Of a stretch of DNA of 64,000 bases, positions 1-7,703 are shown piece after piece (the stretch's first letter is position 1; each line of letters begins with the position of its first letter). Source of the DNA: VXMO01 sp034422835 (GTDB taxonomy: Bacteria > Chloroflexota > Dehalococcoidia > UBA6926); the NCBI GenBank assembly GCA_034422835.1, contig DAOUJJ010000005.1:93595-157594 (forward strand), in the 5' to 3' direction. Under the pieces are notes generated by a model. It worked only from the letters and a program-made list of their open reading frames with translations, ran no database searches and had not been told where the DNA came from. The position numbers were made by a program, and so were the translations under genes.

Positions 1-368
1 GGGAGGTCGACGAGGACGGACAGGCCTATGAACTACCCCTGGCGGTTCTTGTCAATGGATTCTCGGCCAGCGCGTCTGAGGTCGTGGCCGGCGCCCTGCA
101 GGATCATGAACGTGCCACACTATACGGCACCCGAACATTCGGCAAGGGCAGCGTGCAGGCGTTCCAGGAACTGAGCGACGGTTCCGCACTGTACGTGACC
201 GTCTCGAATTGGCACACGCCGTCAGGACGTCAGATCCAGGAAACAGGAATTGCACCGAACGTAGTGATAGTCCCAACGCTCGGCGACTACATCAATGATC
301 GTGATCCGTCGCTGGCAACAGCCTATTGGGACCTTGTTGATGAACTCGCGCCAGCGCCCGCGGCGTGA
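1..368 (+). CDS. C-terminal part of an S41 (C-terminal processing) peptidase
   Basis: Partial gene: the frame is open from base 3 and the start lies before the window. The visible ~121 residues hold the catalytic half of an S41/CtpA tail-specific protease: LVNGFSASASE with the nucleophile Ser, then about 25 residues later RTFGKGSVQ with the catalytic Lys of the Ser-Lys dyad. The end (tPSGRqIqetGI.P) matches the usual C-terminal strand of the family. S41 proteases are normally exported and cleave extracytoplasmic proteins near their C-termini; a signal peptide and PDZ domain would lie upstream and cannot be seen. It converges with the small YHS-like gene, 6 nt away. Confidence 0.9.
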   Translation, partial: EVDEDGQAYELPLAVLVNGFSASASEVVAGALQDHERATLYGTRTFGKGSVQAFQELSDGSALYVTVSNWHTPSGRQIQETGIAPNVVIVPTLGDYINDRDPSLATAYWDLVDELAPAPAA

Positions 369-374
369 GCGCGA

Positions 375-578
375 CTAGTCGTTGCTGTCAGAACCCTCGC
401 CGCCGCCGAGATACGCTTCGGGGTTGCCGATAAACTTCTGCCGCTCGGACAGGCTCCTGAAGTAGTACCACCTGCCATCATGGCGGAACTTGGTGCCGAC
501 GCGGTTGTTGCCGTTGTCGATCTCCGTAACCTCGCTGTCGGAAAACTCGTACCCGGTAACAGGATCTGTTTCAGCCAT
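375..578 (-). CDS. Small YHS-like domain protein
   Basis: 67 residues from the ATG at 578, preceded by a GGGGGAG ribosome binding site; the frame is open 14 codons further upstream but that stretch has no such site. It begins DPVTGYEF and continues to RWYYFRSLSERQKFIGNPEAYLG, which follows the YHS pattern (DPVCGM, then YYFCS..C...F..NPE.Y) but with the usual Cys residues replaced (Thr and Arg). YHS domains are usually metal-associated and found in heavy-metal pumps or as small proteins. Loss of the cysteines argues against metal binding through thiolates. Family assignment is by pattern only. Confidence 0.6.
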   Translation of the reverse strand: MAETDPVTGYEFSDSEVTEIDNGNNRVGTKFRHDGRWYYFRSLSERQKFIGNPEAYLGGGEGSDSND

Positions 579-728
579 CCCCACTCCCCCACTTTCTACG
601 TGTTCAAGGCAATAATTCATGCCGACTGTACGCCGCCGCCCAATTGCATGTCAAGAAGCGAGACGTGTCCTGGAGCGACCACGTTAGTATTGATGGGCAG
701 TCATGCAACACGGAACGGCGCAAGAGGA

Positions 729-1901
729 ATGACAACAAGACACCTGCTGATTCGCTACCACGAGGTGGCGCTCAAGGGCAAGAACCGCGGCGTGTTTGTC
801 GGCGCGTTGGCTAACAACGTGCGCAAGGCGCTGGCACGGGCCGGGCTGGATCATCCCGTTCGGCAGGAACGCAGCCAGATTCGTGTGGATCTGCCGGACG
901 AGGCAGATGCCTCCCCTGCCCTGAGCGCGCTTTCCCGCGTCTATGGCATCGCCCGCATCGCACCGGCCCTCCGTACAGGCCTGGAGTTTGACGAGATCGT
1001 CGACGGTGTCAGGGACGTTATTCGCGCCGAATGGAACGGCGCAGAGACCTTCCGCGTTTCCGCATCCCGGTCAGACAAACGCTATCCGTTGACCTCTGTC
1101 GACCTAAACAACCGTATCGGCGCTCTCGTGGAAGAGGAGACCGGCGCGGCGGTCAAGCTGCGCGGAGCGGATATCGATCTGCGTGTGGACGTACGGGAGA
1201 AGGGCGCGTTTGTCTACGTGGAGTCCATTCCCGGCGCGGGCGGGCTGCCGGTTGGCAGTTCCGGCCACGTCATGGCGCTGTTGTCAGGCGGCATCGATTC
1301 GCCGGTCGCGGCGGCGCGTATGTTCCGGCGTGGGTGCACGGTGGACTTTGTCCACTTCCACAGTTTCCCGCTCGTGGACGGTTCATCGCGGGACAAGGCA
1401 CGAGACCTCGTGCGCGTTCTGGATGAATCACAGTTCGGGTCACGGCTGCACCTCGTTCCGTTCGCGGACGCGCAGCGGCAGATCGTCGCGGCGGTCAACC
1501 CGGCGTATCGGGTAGTTGCCTACAGGCGATTCATGGTGCGGGCGGCGGAGGAACTCGCGAGGCGCGGCGGCGCGTTAGCGCTTGTAACGGGTGAGAGCAT
1601 CGGGCAGGTGGCCAGCCAGACCGTGGAGAATATCGCCACCATTGACTCGGTGGCTACTATGCCCGTGCTGCGGCCTCTGGTCGGCATGGACAAGAACGAG
1701 ATCATCGCAGAGGCCCGAAGGCTGGAGACGTTTGATATTTCAATCTTGCCGGATGAGGACTGCTGCTCACTCTTCGTGCCGAAACATCCGGTTCTGCGGT
1801 CTTCGCCGGGCGAGGCTGAGCGCATGGAAAACGTGCTGGACGTGGACGAGCTGGTCAGGATGAGCGCGGACGCTGCACAGATGGTGACGTTCGGGGAGTG
1901 A
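729..1901 (+). CDS. thiI: tRNA 4-thiouridine synthetase ThiI (no rhodanese domain)
   Basis: 390 residues from the ATG at 729, placed just after AAGAGGA; the frame stays open back to 480 but the homology begins at MTTRHLLIRYHEVALKGKNR, the normal ThiI N-terminus. Domains: N-terminal ferredoxin-like/THUMP region (about 1-165), then the PP-loop adenylating domain with LLSGGIDSPVA near residue 180, and the typical GESIGQVASQT segment. ThiI adenylates U8 of tRNA for 4-thiouridine synthesis and in some bacteria supplies sulfur for thiazole. The C-terminal rhodanese domain of the E. coli enzyme is absent, as in many bacteria, so a separate sulfurtransferase or Cys relay is implied. Single gene on + strand. 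Confidence 0.93.
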   Translation: MTTRHLLIRYHEVALKGKNRGVFVGALANNVRKALARAGLDHPVRQERSQIRVDLPDEADASPALSALSRVYGIARIAPALRTGLEFDEIVDGVRDVIRAEWNGAETFRVSASRSDKRYPLTSVDLNNRIGALVEEETGAAVKLRGADIDLRVDVREKGAFVYVESIPGAGGLPVGSSGHVMALLSGGIDSPVAAARMFRRGCTVDFVHFHSFPLVDGSSRDKARDLVRVLDESQFGSRLHLVPFADAQRQIVAAVNPAYRVVAYRRFMVRAAEELARRGGALALVTGESIGQVASQTVENIATIDSVATMPVLRPLVGMDKNEIIAEARRLETFDISILPDEDCCSLFVPKHPVLRSSPGEAERMENVLDVDELVRMSADAAQMVTFGE

Positions 1902-1953
1902 GGCAGAGAACCGAGCAGCGGCGCTAATGAGACTGAAATATCGCACGAGCGCA

Positions 1954-1984
1954 TTGGCGCATGGGGCGCGGCGGCGGCTATACT
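1954..1984 (+). promoter_or_regulatory. Possible promoter of the malic enzyme gene
   Basis: TTGGCG at 1954-1959 and TATACT at 1979-1984 with a 19-nt spacer, about 38 nt before the chosen GTG start at 2022. The -10 is good; the spacer is long and the -35 only fair. Confidence 0.35.
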
Positions 1985-2021
1985 GACTGCTCAAGCGCAA
2001 TGCGCCTTGGGGGAGGTGTAC

Positions 2022-3485
2022 GTGGTCTCATCCGACTATCCCGAATATGGCTACACCGTCACCATACGCCTGGAGTATCCGAACAAGATCGGAATGCTCG
2101 GCATGATTACAACCACTGTTGGCGAGCACGAGGCCGACATCACTGCCGTCGATCTCGTTCGCACGCGGGGTAAGCGCATCGTCCGTGACCTCACCATCGG
2201 CGTGATGAACATGGAGCACGGACAGCGCGTCGCGCGGGCGCTGCGCAAGGCCGGCGCAAAGATCATCGCTTTCACAGACCCATCGTTCCTCGTCCACACG
2301 GGCGGCAAGATCGAGATGCACACGCGGACACCCGTTGAGAACCACCGTGATCTCTCGCAGGTGTATACGCCGGGTGTTGGCCGCGTGGCCTCCTTCATTG
2401 GTGAGAACCCGGAGTCCGTGTGGTCGCTCACGTCCAAAGCAAACACCGTGGCCGTTGTCTCGGACGGGACGGCGGTGTTGGGACTCGGCAACATCGGGCC
2501 TGAGGCCGCCCTGCCCGTCATGGAGGGCAAAGCCATTCTCTTCAAGGAACTCGCTGACGTGGACGCATGGCCGATCTGCCTGGACACCAGTGACCCGGAC
2601 CAGATTGTGGACACGGTCAAGGCGCTGGCTGTTGGGTTCGGCGGCATCAATTTGGAGGACATCTCCGCGCCGCGCTGCTTCGAGATCGAGGAGCGGCTGA
2701 AGGAGGAGCTGGATATCCCCGTGTTCCATGACGACCAGCACGGGACCGCGGTTGTCGTGACCGCAGCCCTGATCAACGCGCTCAAGATCGTCGACAAGGA
2801 CATCGGCCAGCTTCGCGCCGTCATGACCGGCGCCGGGGCGAGCGGCGTGGCCACGTCGCGGATGCTCGTTGCGGCGGGACTCCGTGACCTTATCGTCTTT
2901 GACCGGCAGGGCGCTATTCACCGCGACCGCGGCGATATTGAAGGCAATACTGGCAAGATGTGGCTTGCGGAGAACACAAACCCACGCAACTTCGCCGGTG
3001 ATATTCGAGCCGGCCTGAACGACGCAGACCTCTTCATCGGCCTTTCCGGGCCGGGAGTCATCGAACCCGAAGACCTGGCAAGCATGAACAGCGACGGCAT
3101 CGTCTTTGCGCTGGCCAACCCCGATCCCGAAGTGTCGCCGGAAGAGGCGCATCGATACGTGCGCGTGGTGGCGACGGGGCGCTCGGACTACCCGAATCAG
3201 ATCAACAACGCTCTCTGCTTCCCCGGCCTCTTTCGCGGGGTGTTGGACGTCCGCGCGCGCAGCATCAATGAGGACATGAAGATGGCGGCGGCGCAGGCTC
3301 TTGCCGCCGTCGTGTCCAATCGCGAACTGAGCGAGGAGAACATCATCCCCAGCCTCTTCAACTCACGCGTGGTGACGGCGGTCTCACGCGCCGTGAGCAA
3401 GGCGGCTCTGCGAACCGGTGTTGCGCGCCGCTCGCGCATCCACCACGGGGAGCACATGCCCGATCTGTCGCCGCTGGCGCATTAG
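2022..3485 (+). CDS. NAD(P)-dependent malic enzyme with N-terminal ACT domain
   Basis: 487 residues. I chose the GTG at 2022 because GGGGGAGG lies 5 nt before it; the frame also allows a TTG at 2007 that would overlap this site. Residues ~10-85 form an ACT-like domain (GYTVTIRLEYPNKIGMLGMI), followed by the malic enzyme core: VYTPGVGRVA, SDGTAVLGLGNIGP with the metal/NAD region, the catalytic Lys segment EGKAILFKELADVDA, FHDDQHGTA with the metal-binding Asp pair, and a Rossmann motif GAGASG. The enzyme decarboxylates malate to pyruvate with reduction of NAD(P). ACT domains commonly bind an amino acid or other small effector, so allosteric control is likely. Monocistronic; converges with dedA. 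Confidence 0.92.
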   Translation: MVSSDYPEYGYTVTIRLEYPNKIGMLGMITTTVGEHEADITAVDLVRTRGKRIVRDLTIGVMNMEHGQRVARALRKAGAKIIAFTDPSFLVHTGGKIEMHTRTPVENHRDLSQVYTPGVGRVASFIGENPESVWSLTSKANTVAVVSDGTAVLGLGNIGPEAALPVMEGKAILFKELADVDAWPICLDTSDPDQIVDTVKALAVGFGGINLEDISAPRCFEIEERLKEELDIPVFHDDQHGTAVVVTAALINALKIVDKDIGQLRAVMTGAGASGVATSRMLVAAGLRDLIVFDRQGAIHRDRGDIEGNTGKMWLAENTNPRNFAGDIRAGLNDADLFIGLSGPGVIEPEDLASMNSDGIVFALANPDPEVSPEEAHRYVRVVATGRSDYPNQINNALCFPGLFRGVLDVRARSINEDMKMAAAQALAAVVSNRELSEENIIPSLFNSRVVTAVSRAVSKAALRTGVARRSRIHHGEHMPDLSPLAH

Positions 3486-3490
3486 ACGTC

Positions 3491-3526
3491 GTTAGGCACA
3501 TCAGCCTTTTCGAGCGTTTGCCTAAC
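3491..3526. terminator. Hairpin between convergent malic enzyme and dedA genes
   Basis: GTTAGGCA (3491-3498) pairs with TGCCTAAC (3519-3526) across a 20-nt loop, just after the malic enzyme stop and overlapping the dedA stop. It could act as a weak two-way terminator, but the loop is long. Confidence 0.35.
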
Positions 3527-4160
3527 CCCTCTTTCGTTTTCTCCACCTGTAGGCGCGCCAGCCAAAGAAAGCCACGACAGCCACCGCTATCAATATCAGC
3601 GTGGCGTTCTGATAAGGTCCCGTAATCTCCGTGATTCTCTCCCAATTCTCGCCAAGCACCCGGCCTATGTAGGTCTGGATGAGGCTCCAGATGAATGTTC
3701 CGAGGGTCGTATACAGCAGAAACTTTAGAAGATTCATGCGGGTATAGCCCGCCGGAATCGAAATCACACTGCGGATGATGGGGATGAGCCGCCCAAAGAC
3801 GATGGCAGCCTCCCCGTACTTTTCAAACCACGCAGTTGCGCGGTCGAGGTCGTTCTCGGAGATAAACGCATATTTCCCGTATACGGCGACAATATGGCGC
3901 ACGCCGGCTTCCCGGGCGAAATAGCCTACGCCATAGAGAACCAGCGCCCCAATCACGGAGCCCGCCGTGCCGGCAGCAACAACGCCCCAGAAGTTCAGCT
4001 CGTCTCTTGCGGAGAGCGCGCCGGCGAATGGGAGAACGAATTCAGACGGCACCGGAGGAAAGATGTTCTCGGCGGCCATGAGAAAAACGATTCCGGGGTA
4101 GCCGATGGCAAGGATGACTTCCTGGATCCACCCGCCCAGAGTCTCAATGATGCCGGTCAC
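3522..4160 (-). CDS. DedA/SNARE-associated-type membrane protein
   Basis: 212 residues from a GTG start placed 3 nt after the upstream hydrolase stop. Several hydrophobic segments, an early E..FPPVPSE motif (about residue 31-39) and the DedA signature FGRLIPIIRSVISIPAGYTRM (G-R-x-x-P-x-x-R...AG) identify the family. DedA proteins sit in the inner membrane and are linked to lipid (undecaprenyl-phosphate or phospholipid) flipping and envelope homeostasis; the precise substrate cannot be told here. The C-terminus is very basic (YRWRKRKRG), as expected on the cytoplasmic side. Last gene of the long minus-strand run that starts with the alkD-like gene. Confidence 0.88.
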   Translation of the reverse strand: MTGIIETLGGWIQEVILAIGYPGIVFLMAAENIFPPVPSEFVLPFAGALSARDELNFWGVVAAGTAGSVIGALVLYGVGYFAREAGVRHIVAVYGKYAFISENDLDRATAWFEKYGEAAIVFGRLIPIIRSVISIPAGYTRMNLLKFLLYTTLGTFIWSLIQTYIGRVLGENWERITEITGPYQNATLILIAVAVVAFFGWRAYRWRKRKRG

Positions 4161-4163
4161 GGC

Positions 4164-4958
4164 TTACGCCTTGAGAGTCTCCACCAACCAATTGACGGCG
4201 ATGTCCACGGCCTCCACGTTGCTGCGGAATCGATGCCCCGCCCCCGGCAGCATCATCAACTCCGTCACGGATTCATCGGACGCCGCCAACAGCGCGTGAG
4301 CGTCCCCCGGCGGCACAACGTCATCCGCGTCGCCGTGCATGAGCAGCAAAGGCCGCGGCGCCACACGGGCAACCGACTGCGTCACGTCCATTTCCCCGTA
4401 CTCATCAGCCCATTTTTCAACGGACGGTGGAAAGTCGGGGTCACGGATGATGCCAACGTCTCTGGCGTTCTGCACCATCTCCTCCGGTGAGCGGCTCCAC
4501 CGCGAGCGGGCCGGTGAGGCGAACGAGAGAACAGCCGCAACCTCCGGCCTGCGTGCCGCCACATGGATCGCCACACGCGCACCCATGCTTGAGCCAAGCA
4601 CGCCGATGCGGTCGATGTCCACCTCGGGACGCTCCCACACCCATGACAGCACGGCCTCCAGGTCTTGCGCCCATCCCAGCGGATGAAAATTGCCGCCGCT
4701 CTCGCCCGTCCCACGGAAATTGAAAATCACGGCGGCAAGGCCGCGGTGGGCGCATAGCTCCGCAATCTCGGCGTACGTCAGGCCCTCATCTGTTGGCGCG
4801 GACAGTGTGATATCCGCCGTTGGCGTGGGGCGGGCGGCGGGCATCCCATGGCAGAGAACCACTGCCGGATGCGGCCCCTGCCCGTCCGGTATGGAGATAG
4901 CGCCGACCAGCTCAATGCCGTCGCTGTCGATTGTTATGCGTTCAGTCGTGACGGGCAT
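4164..4958 (-). CDS. Alpha/beta hydrolase (serine esterase-like)
   Basis: 264 residues from ATG 4958. Alpha/beta hydrolase fold: oxyanion-region CHGMPAAR near residue 36, nucleophile elbow GVLGSSMGARVA (Ser in G-S-S-M-G near residue 125), acid LMHGDADDVVPP and catalytic His PGAGHRF near the end, so the triad is complete. It resembles the COG1073/dienelactone-hydrolase-like group that acts on esters or acyl groups; the substrate is unknown. It follows secF by about 45 nt and precedes dedA by 3 nt, which suggests co-transcription but not necessarily shared function. No signal peptide is visible, so it is probably cytoplasmic. Confidence 0.85.
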   Translation of the reverse strand: MPVTTERITIDSDGIELVGAISIPDGQGPHPAVVLCHGMPAARPTPTADITLSAPTDEGLTYAEIAELCAHRGLAAVIFNFRGTGESGGNFHPLGWAQDLEAVLSWVWERPEVDIDRIGVLGSSMGARVAIHVAARRPEVAAVLSFASPARSRWSRSPEEMVQNARDVGIIRDPDFPPSVEKWADEYGEMDVTQSVARVAPRPLLLMHGDADDVVPPGDAHALLAASDESVTELMMLPGAGHRFRSNVEAVDIAVNWLVETLKA

Positions 4959-5002
4959 GATCTTGCCTCCGCGAACGCCCTGCCCTCGCTATTGCCGGCT
5001 TG

Positions 5003-5971
5003 CTAGGGCGCGCTAGCCGATGGGGCTGCTGATGGAGTCGAGCCGCCGCGTCCGCCGCCGATGAACGGCAGGCTGCCGAAACTCCGCGTCTCCCATGACA
5101 CGATCACCTGCGAGGCGGTGAAGATGGAGCTGTACGTTCCGGACACGACGCCAATGATCATCACGAAGAGGAAATCGCGAATCGTCGCCGGGCCAAGCAG
5201 GAACAGTGCCAACAGCACCACAAGGGTCGTAAAGCTCGTGTTGATTGAACGCCCCATGCTTTCCATGATCGAGTAGTTGGTGGTAGCGACGATGTCTCGG
5301 TTCGTATCTCGCAGGATGTTCTCGCGGATGCGGTCGAAGATAACGATGGTGTCATTGATGCTGTAGCCGAGCAGGGTCAGCACGCCGACGAGGAACATGC
5401 TGCTGATTTCAAGATGCAGCCATTGAGAGCCCACGAGCATGAACAGCCCCGCCATGGCAAATGCAACGGCGATGTCATGCACAAGGGCGATGATGGCCGC
5501 GATGCCATAGCGGAACGGGTGCCGGATACTGCGGAATGCGTAGACGATGTAGCCGAGAATGCCGACCACCGCGATGAGGACGGCGATCAGTCCGTTCCGC
5601 ACCGTCTCACGGGCGACGGCGGGTGAGACCAGGTCAAAGCTGTAACCCTGCAGTGGCCCGGCGTATTCCTCCAACGCGTTGCGCACGTCCAACTGTTGGC
5701 GTTCGGAGGCGTCCGCCAACGGCAGCCGCAGGAAATACTCGCGGTCGCCAAACCCCTGCACCACCGCGCCCTCATATCCGAGTGATTCAATGGCGAGGTC
5801 CACGTCCTCCTGCTCAGTTGCATTGACGAACGTCGCGTCAACGGCGGCGCCGCTGCTGAACTCGATGCTGAAGCTCAGGCCGGGGCCGAGGAACAGCGCG
5901 GCCAGCCCGGCGGCGATAAGCACGAGGGAAAAGAGGAAGTACGTGGCGCGGTATTTGGCAAAGTTGATCAT
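5003..5971 (-). CDS. secF: Protein translocase subunit SecF
   Basis: 322 residues from the ATG at 5971, 13 nt after the secD stop and preceded by AAGGGAAG; an upstream in-frame start at 6022 would run into secD and lacks family similarity. MINFAKYRATYFLFSLVLIAAG opens with the first membrane segment, followed by the periplasmic domain, then TMs 2-6 including GYSINDTIVIFDRIREN, the conserved SecF/SecD signature. SecF with SecD uses the proton gradient to help pull preproteins through SecYEG. The C-terminal tail is Gly/Ser/Ala-rich. Downstream half of a secDF pair in a larger operon. Confidence 0.95.
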   Translation of the reverse strand: MINFAKYRATYFLFSLVLIAAGLAALFLGPGLSFSIEFSSGAAVDATFVNATEQEDVDLAIESLGYEGAVVQGFGDREYFLRLPLADASERQQLDVRNALEEYAGPLQGYSFDLVSPAVARETVRNGLIAVLIAVVGILGYIVYAFRSIRHPFRYGIAAIIALVHDIAVAFAMAGLFMLVGSQWLHLEISSMFLVGVLTLLGYSINDTIVIFDRIRENILRDTNRDIVATTNYSIMESMGRSINTSFTTLVVLLALFLLGPATIRDFLFVMIIGVVSGTYSSIFTASQVIVSWETRSFGSLPFIGGGRGGSTPSAAPSASAP

Positions 5972-5984
5972 TCTTGGCTTCCCT

Positions 5985-7688
5985 TTACGGAATATAGAGC
6001 CTCGTCTTGCGGAGTGGCTCAAAGTTGGTTACGAGGCGCAGCAGGCGGCGTGTGATGACGAGGGCGCTGAACATGCTGAGCACAACGCCGATAGCAAGAG
6101 TAAGCGCAAAGCCCTGCACGAGGCTTGCGCCGAGCCGCTCGCCGAACCAGAAGAGGATGGCGGCGATGATAAGCGTCGTGAAATTGCCGTCCCTGATGGC
6201 GGGCCATGCGCGGTTGAATCCGATATCGATAGCCGAACCCATGCTGCGGCCTGCCCGCAATTCCTCCTTCATCCGTTCGAATATCAGGACATTGGCGTCA
6301 ACAGCCAAGCCGAATGAGAGAACGAATGCCGCGAGGCCGGAGAGGGTTAGCACGACGGGAATCGACTTGAACACGCCAAGCACGAGGAGCGCATAGATGA
6401 TGAGCGCAATTGCCGCCACAACCCCGTTCATGCGGTAGTAGAGCACCATGAACAGCGCGACCAGCAGGATACCGACCATGCCGGCGCGGAGGCCGCGCTC
6501 AAGCGCGTCGGCCCCGAGGAATGCGTCCACGTCACGCTCAAGGATCGGCTCCTTTTCAAGCGGTATCGGGAACGCGCCCGCGTTGAGTTGGATGGCGAGG
6601 ATCTGCGCCTCTTCAAGATCGAGTCCGGTTATGCGGGGGCTCGTTGGGATTTCGGACTGTATGCGCGGGGTGAGGATGGCTTCGCCGTCAAGGAAGATGC
6701 CTAGCAGTTGGCCAACCATACGCCTTGACACCAGCCTGAACGCCTCACGGCCCTGGCTGTCCATCTGGAAATAGACTTCCGGAGCGCCCGTTGTGGGGTT
6801 GAATCCCACCTGCGCGGACCCCGGCTCAAGCCGGTCACCCGTCAGTTCAACCTCTTCTCCATCGACAACCGCCGTCGCAATCTCCCATTCCAGACGGAAC
6901 TCCGGTTCAGGCTCAGGCGTCGGCGTTTCTTCCACCGCTTCGGTTTGGCCTTCCGCAGGAGTCGCTTCCGGGGTCGTTTCGGCAACGACAGTTGGCTCAG
7001 TATCGGCGGTTGGTTCAGGGGTTGTCTGAGCCGCTATTGATTGAGAGACGTTTGCAATCTTGGGCGCCGATGTCGTTCCGTCCGAGGGCCCCGCGGTTGA
7101 GTCCGCGGCATCGGACGGAGTTTGGTCAGCGGGCGCAGGTGTCGATTCCGCGCCCTCCCCAATGGTGGGCTCTGCTTCAGAAATTGCCTCCGCATCAGTC
7201 GCGTCATCGGATTCCGTTTCGGTTTCGGTGACTGTCTCCTCACCGGGTTCGATGGGTATCGGGATAAGCTCACGGAAATCAAGGACGGCGGGAGCGCCGA
7301 TAAGGTCCTTGGCCGCCTGCACGTCCTGCACGCCCGGCAGCTGAACGACGATGCGGTTTGCGCCGAGCGTCTGAATGAGAGGCTCCGCCACGCCGAATTG
7401 GTCGACGCGCGTGCGGATGATCTGCACCACGCCCTGCAGCTGCTCGGGGGTGGGATTCGGATCGACGGTTTCATAAACGAGATGGACGCCGCCCTGCAGA
7501 TCGAGTCCGAGTGTGAGGCCAAGCGGCGTATCCTGCTGGCCCCGCTCGATGTCCGTCAGGGGGATGCGCCACTCATCGCGCACAAGGCTGAGCGCCGCAA
7601 ACAAAACAAAGAGAACGATAAACCCGGGGATGATCCATCTGCGCAGCCGAAGGCCGACTGCGCCCAGTAAGCCGCTCAATCGCTCCAA
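5985..7688 (-). CDS. secD: Protein translocase subunit SecD with a long acidic Pro/Thr/Glu insert
   Basis: 567 residues; start is TTG 7688 with GAGGAGAGGG upstream, 15 nt after cca. N-terminal TM (about 18-36), then TLGLDLQGGVHLVYE (the SecD D1 signature), the P1 periplasmic domain, and a C-terminal five-TM block with LAVDANVLIFERMKEE. Between residues ~148 and 263 lies a low-complexity stretch rich in Thr, Glu, Pro, Ala and Asp, splitting the P1 domain after LDFRELIPIPIEPGE and before FRLEWEIATAVVDGEEV. Most SecD proteins have only a short loop there. The insert should be extracytoplasmic and disordered. The rest of the protein is complete, so it is likely functional. Confidence 0.95.
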   Translation of the reverse strand: MERLSGLLGAVGLRLRRWIIPGFIVLFVLFAALSLVRDEWRIPLTDIERGQQDTPLGLTLGLDLQGGVHLVYETVDPNPTPEQLQGVVQIIRTRVDQFGVAEPLIQTLGANRIVVQLPGVQDVQAAKDLIGAPAVLDFRELIPIPIEPGEETVTETETESDDATDAEAISEAEPTIGEGAESTPAPADQTPSDAADSTAGPSDGTTSAPKIANVSQSIAAQTTPEPTADTEPTVVAETTPEATPAEGQTEAVEETPTPEPEPEFRLEWEIATAVVDGEEVELTGDRLEPGSAQVGFNPTTGAPEVYFQMDSQGREAFRLVSRRMVGQLLGIFLDGEAILTPRIQSEIPTSPRITGLDLEEAQILAIQLNAGAFPIPLEKEPILERDVDAFLGADALERGLRAGMVGILLVALFMVLYYRMNGVVAAIALIIYALLVLGVFKSIPVVLTLSGLAAFVLSFGLAVDANVLIFERMKEELRAGRSMGSAIDIGFNRAWPAIRDGNFTTLIIAAILFWFGERLGASLVQGFALTLAIGVVLSMFSALVITRRLLRLVTNFEPLRKTRLYIP

Positions 7689-7703
7689 CTCAGTTCCCTC
7701 TCC

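Noticed and set aside
480..728. Longer ThiI start at 480
   Set aside because: The extra ~83 residues lie antisense to the YHS-like gene and show no family similarity; homology begins at the ATG 729.
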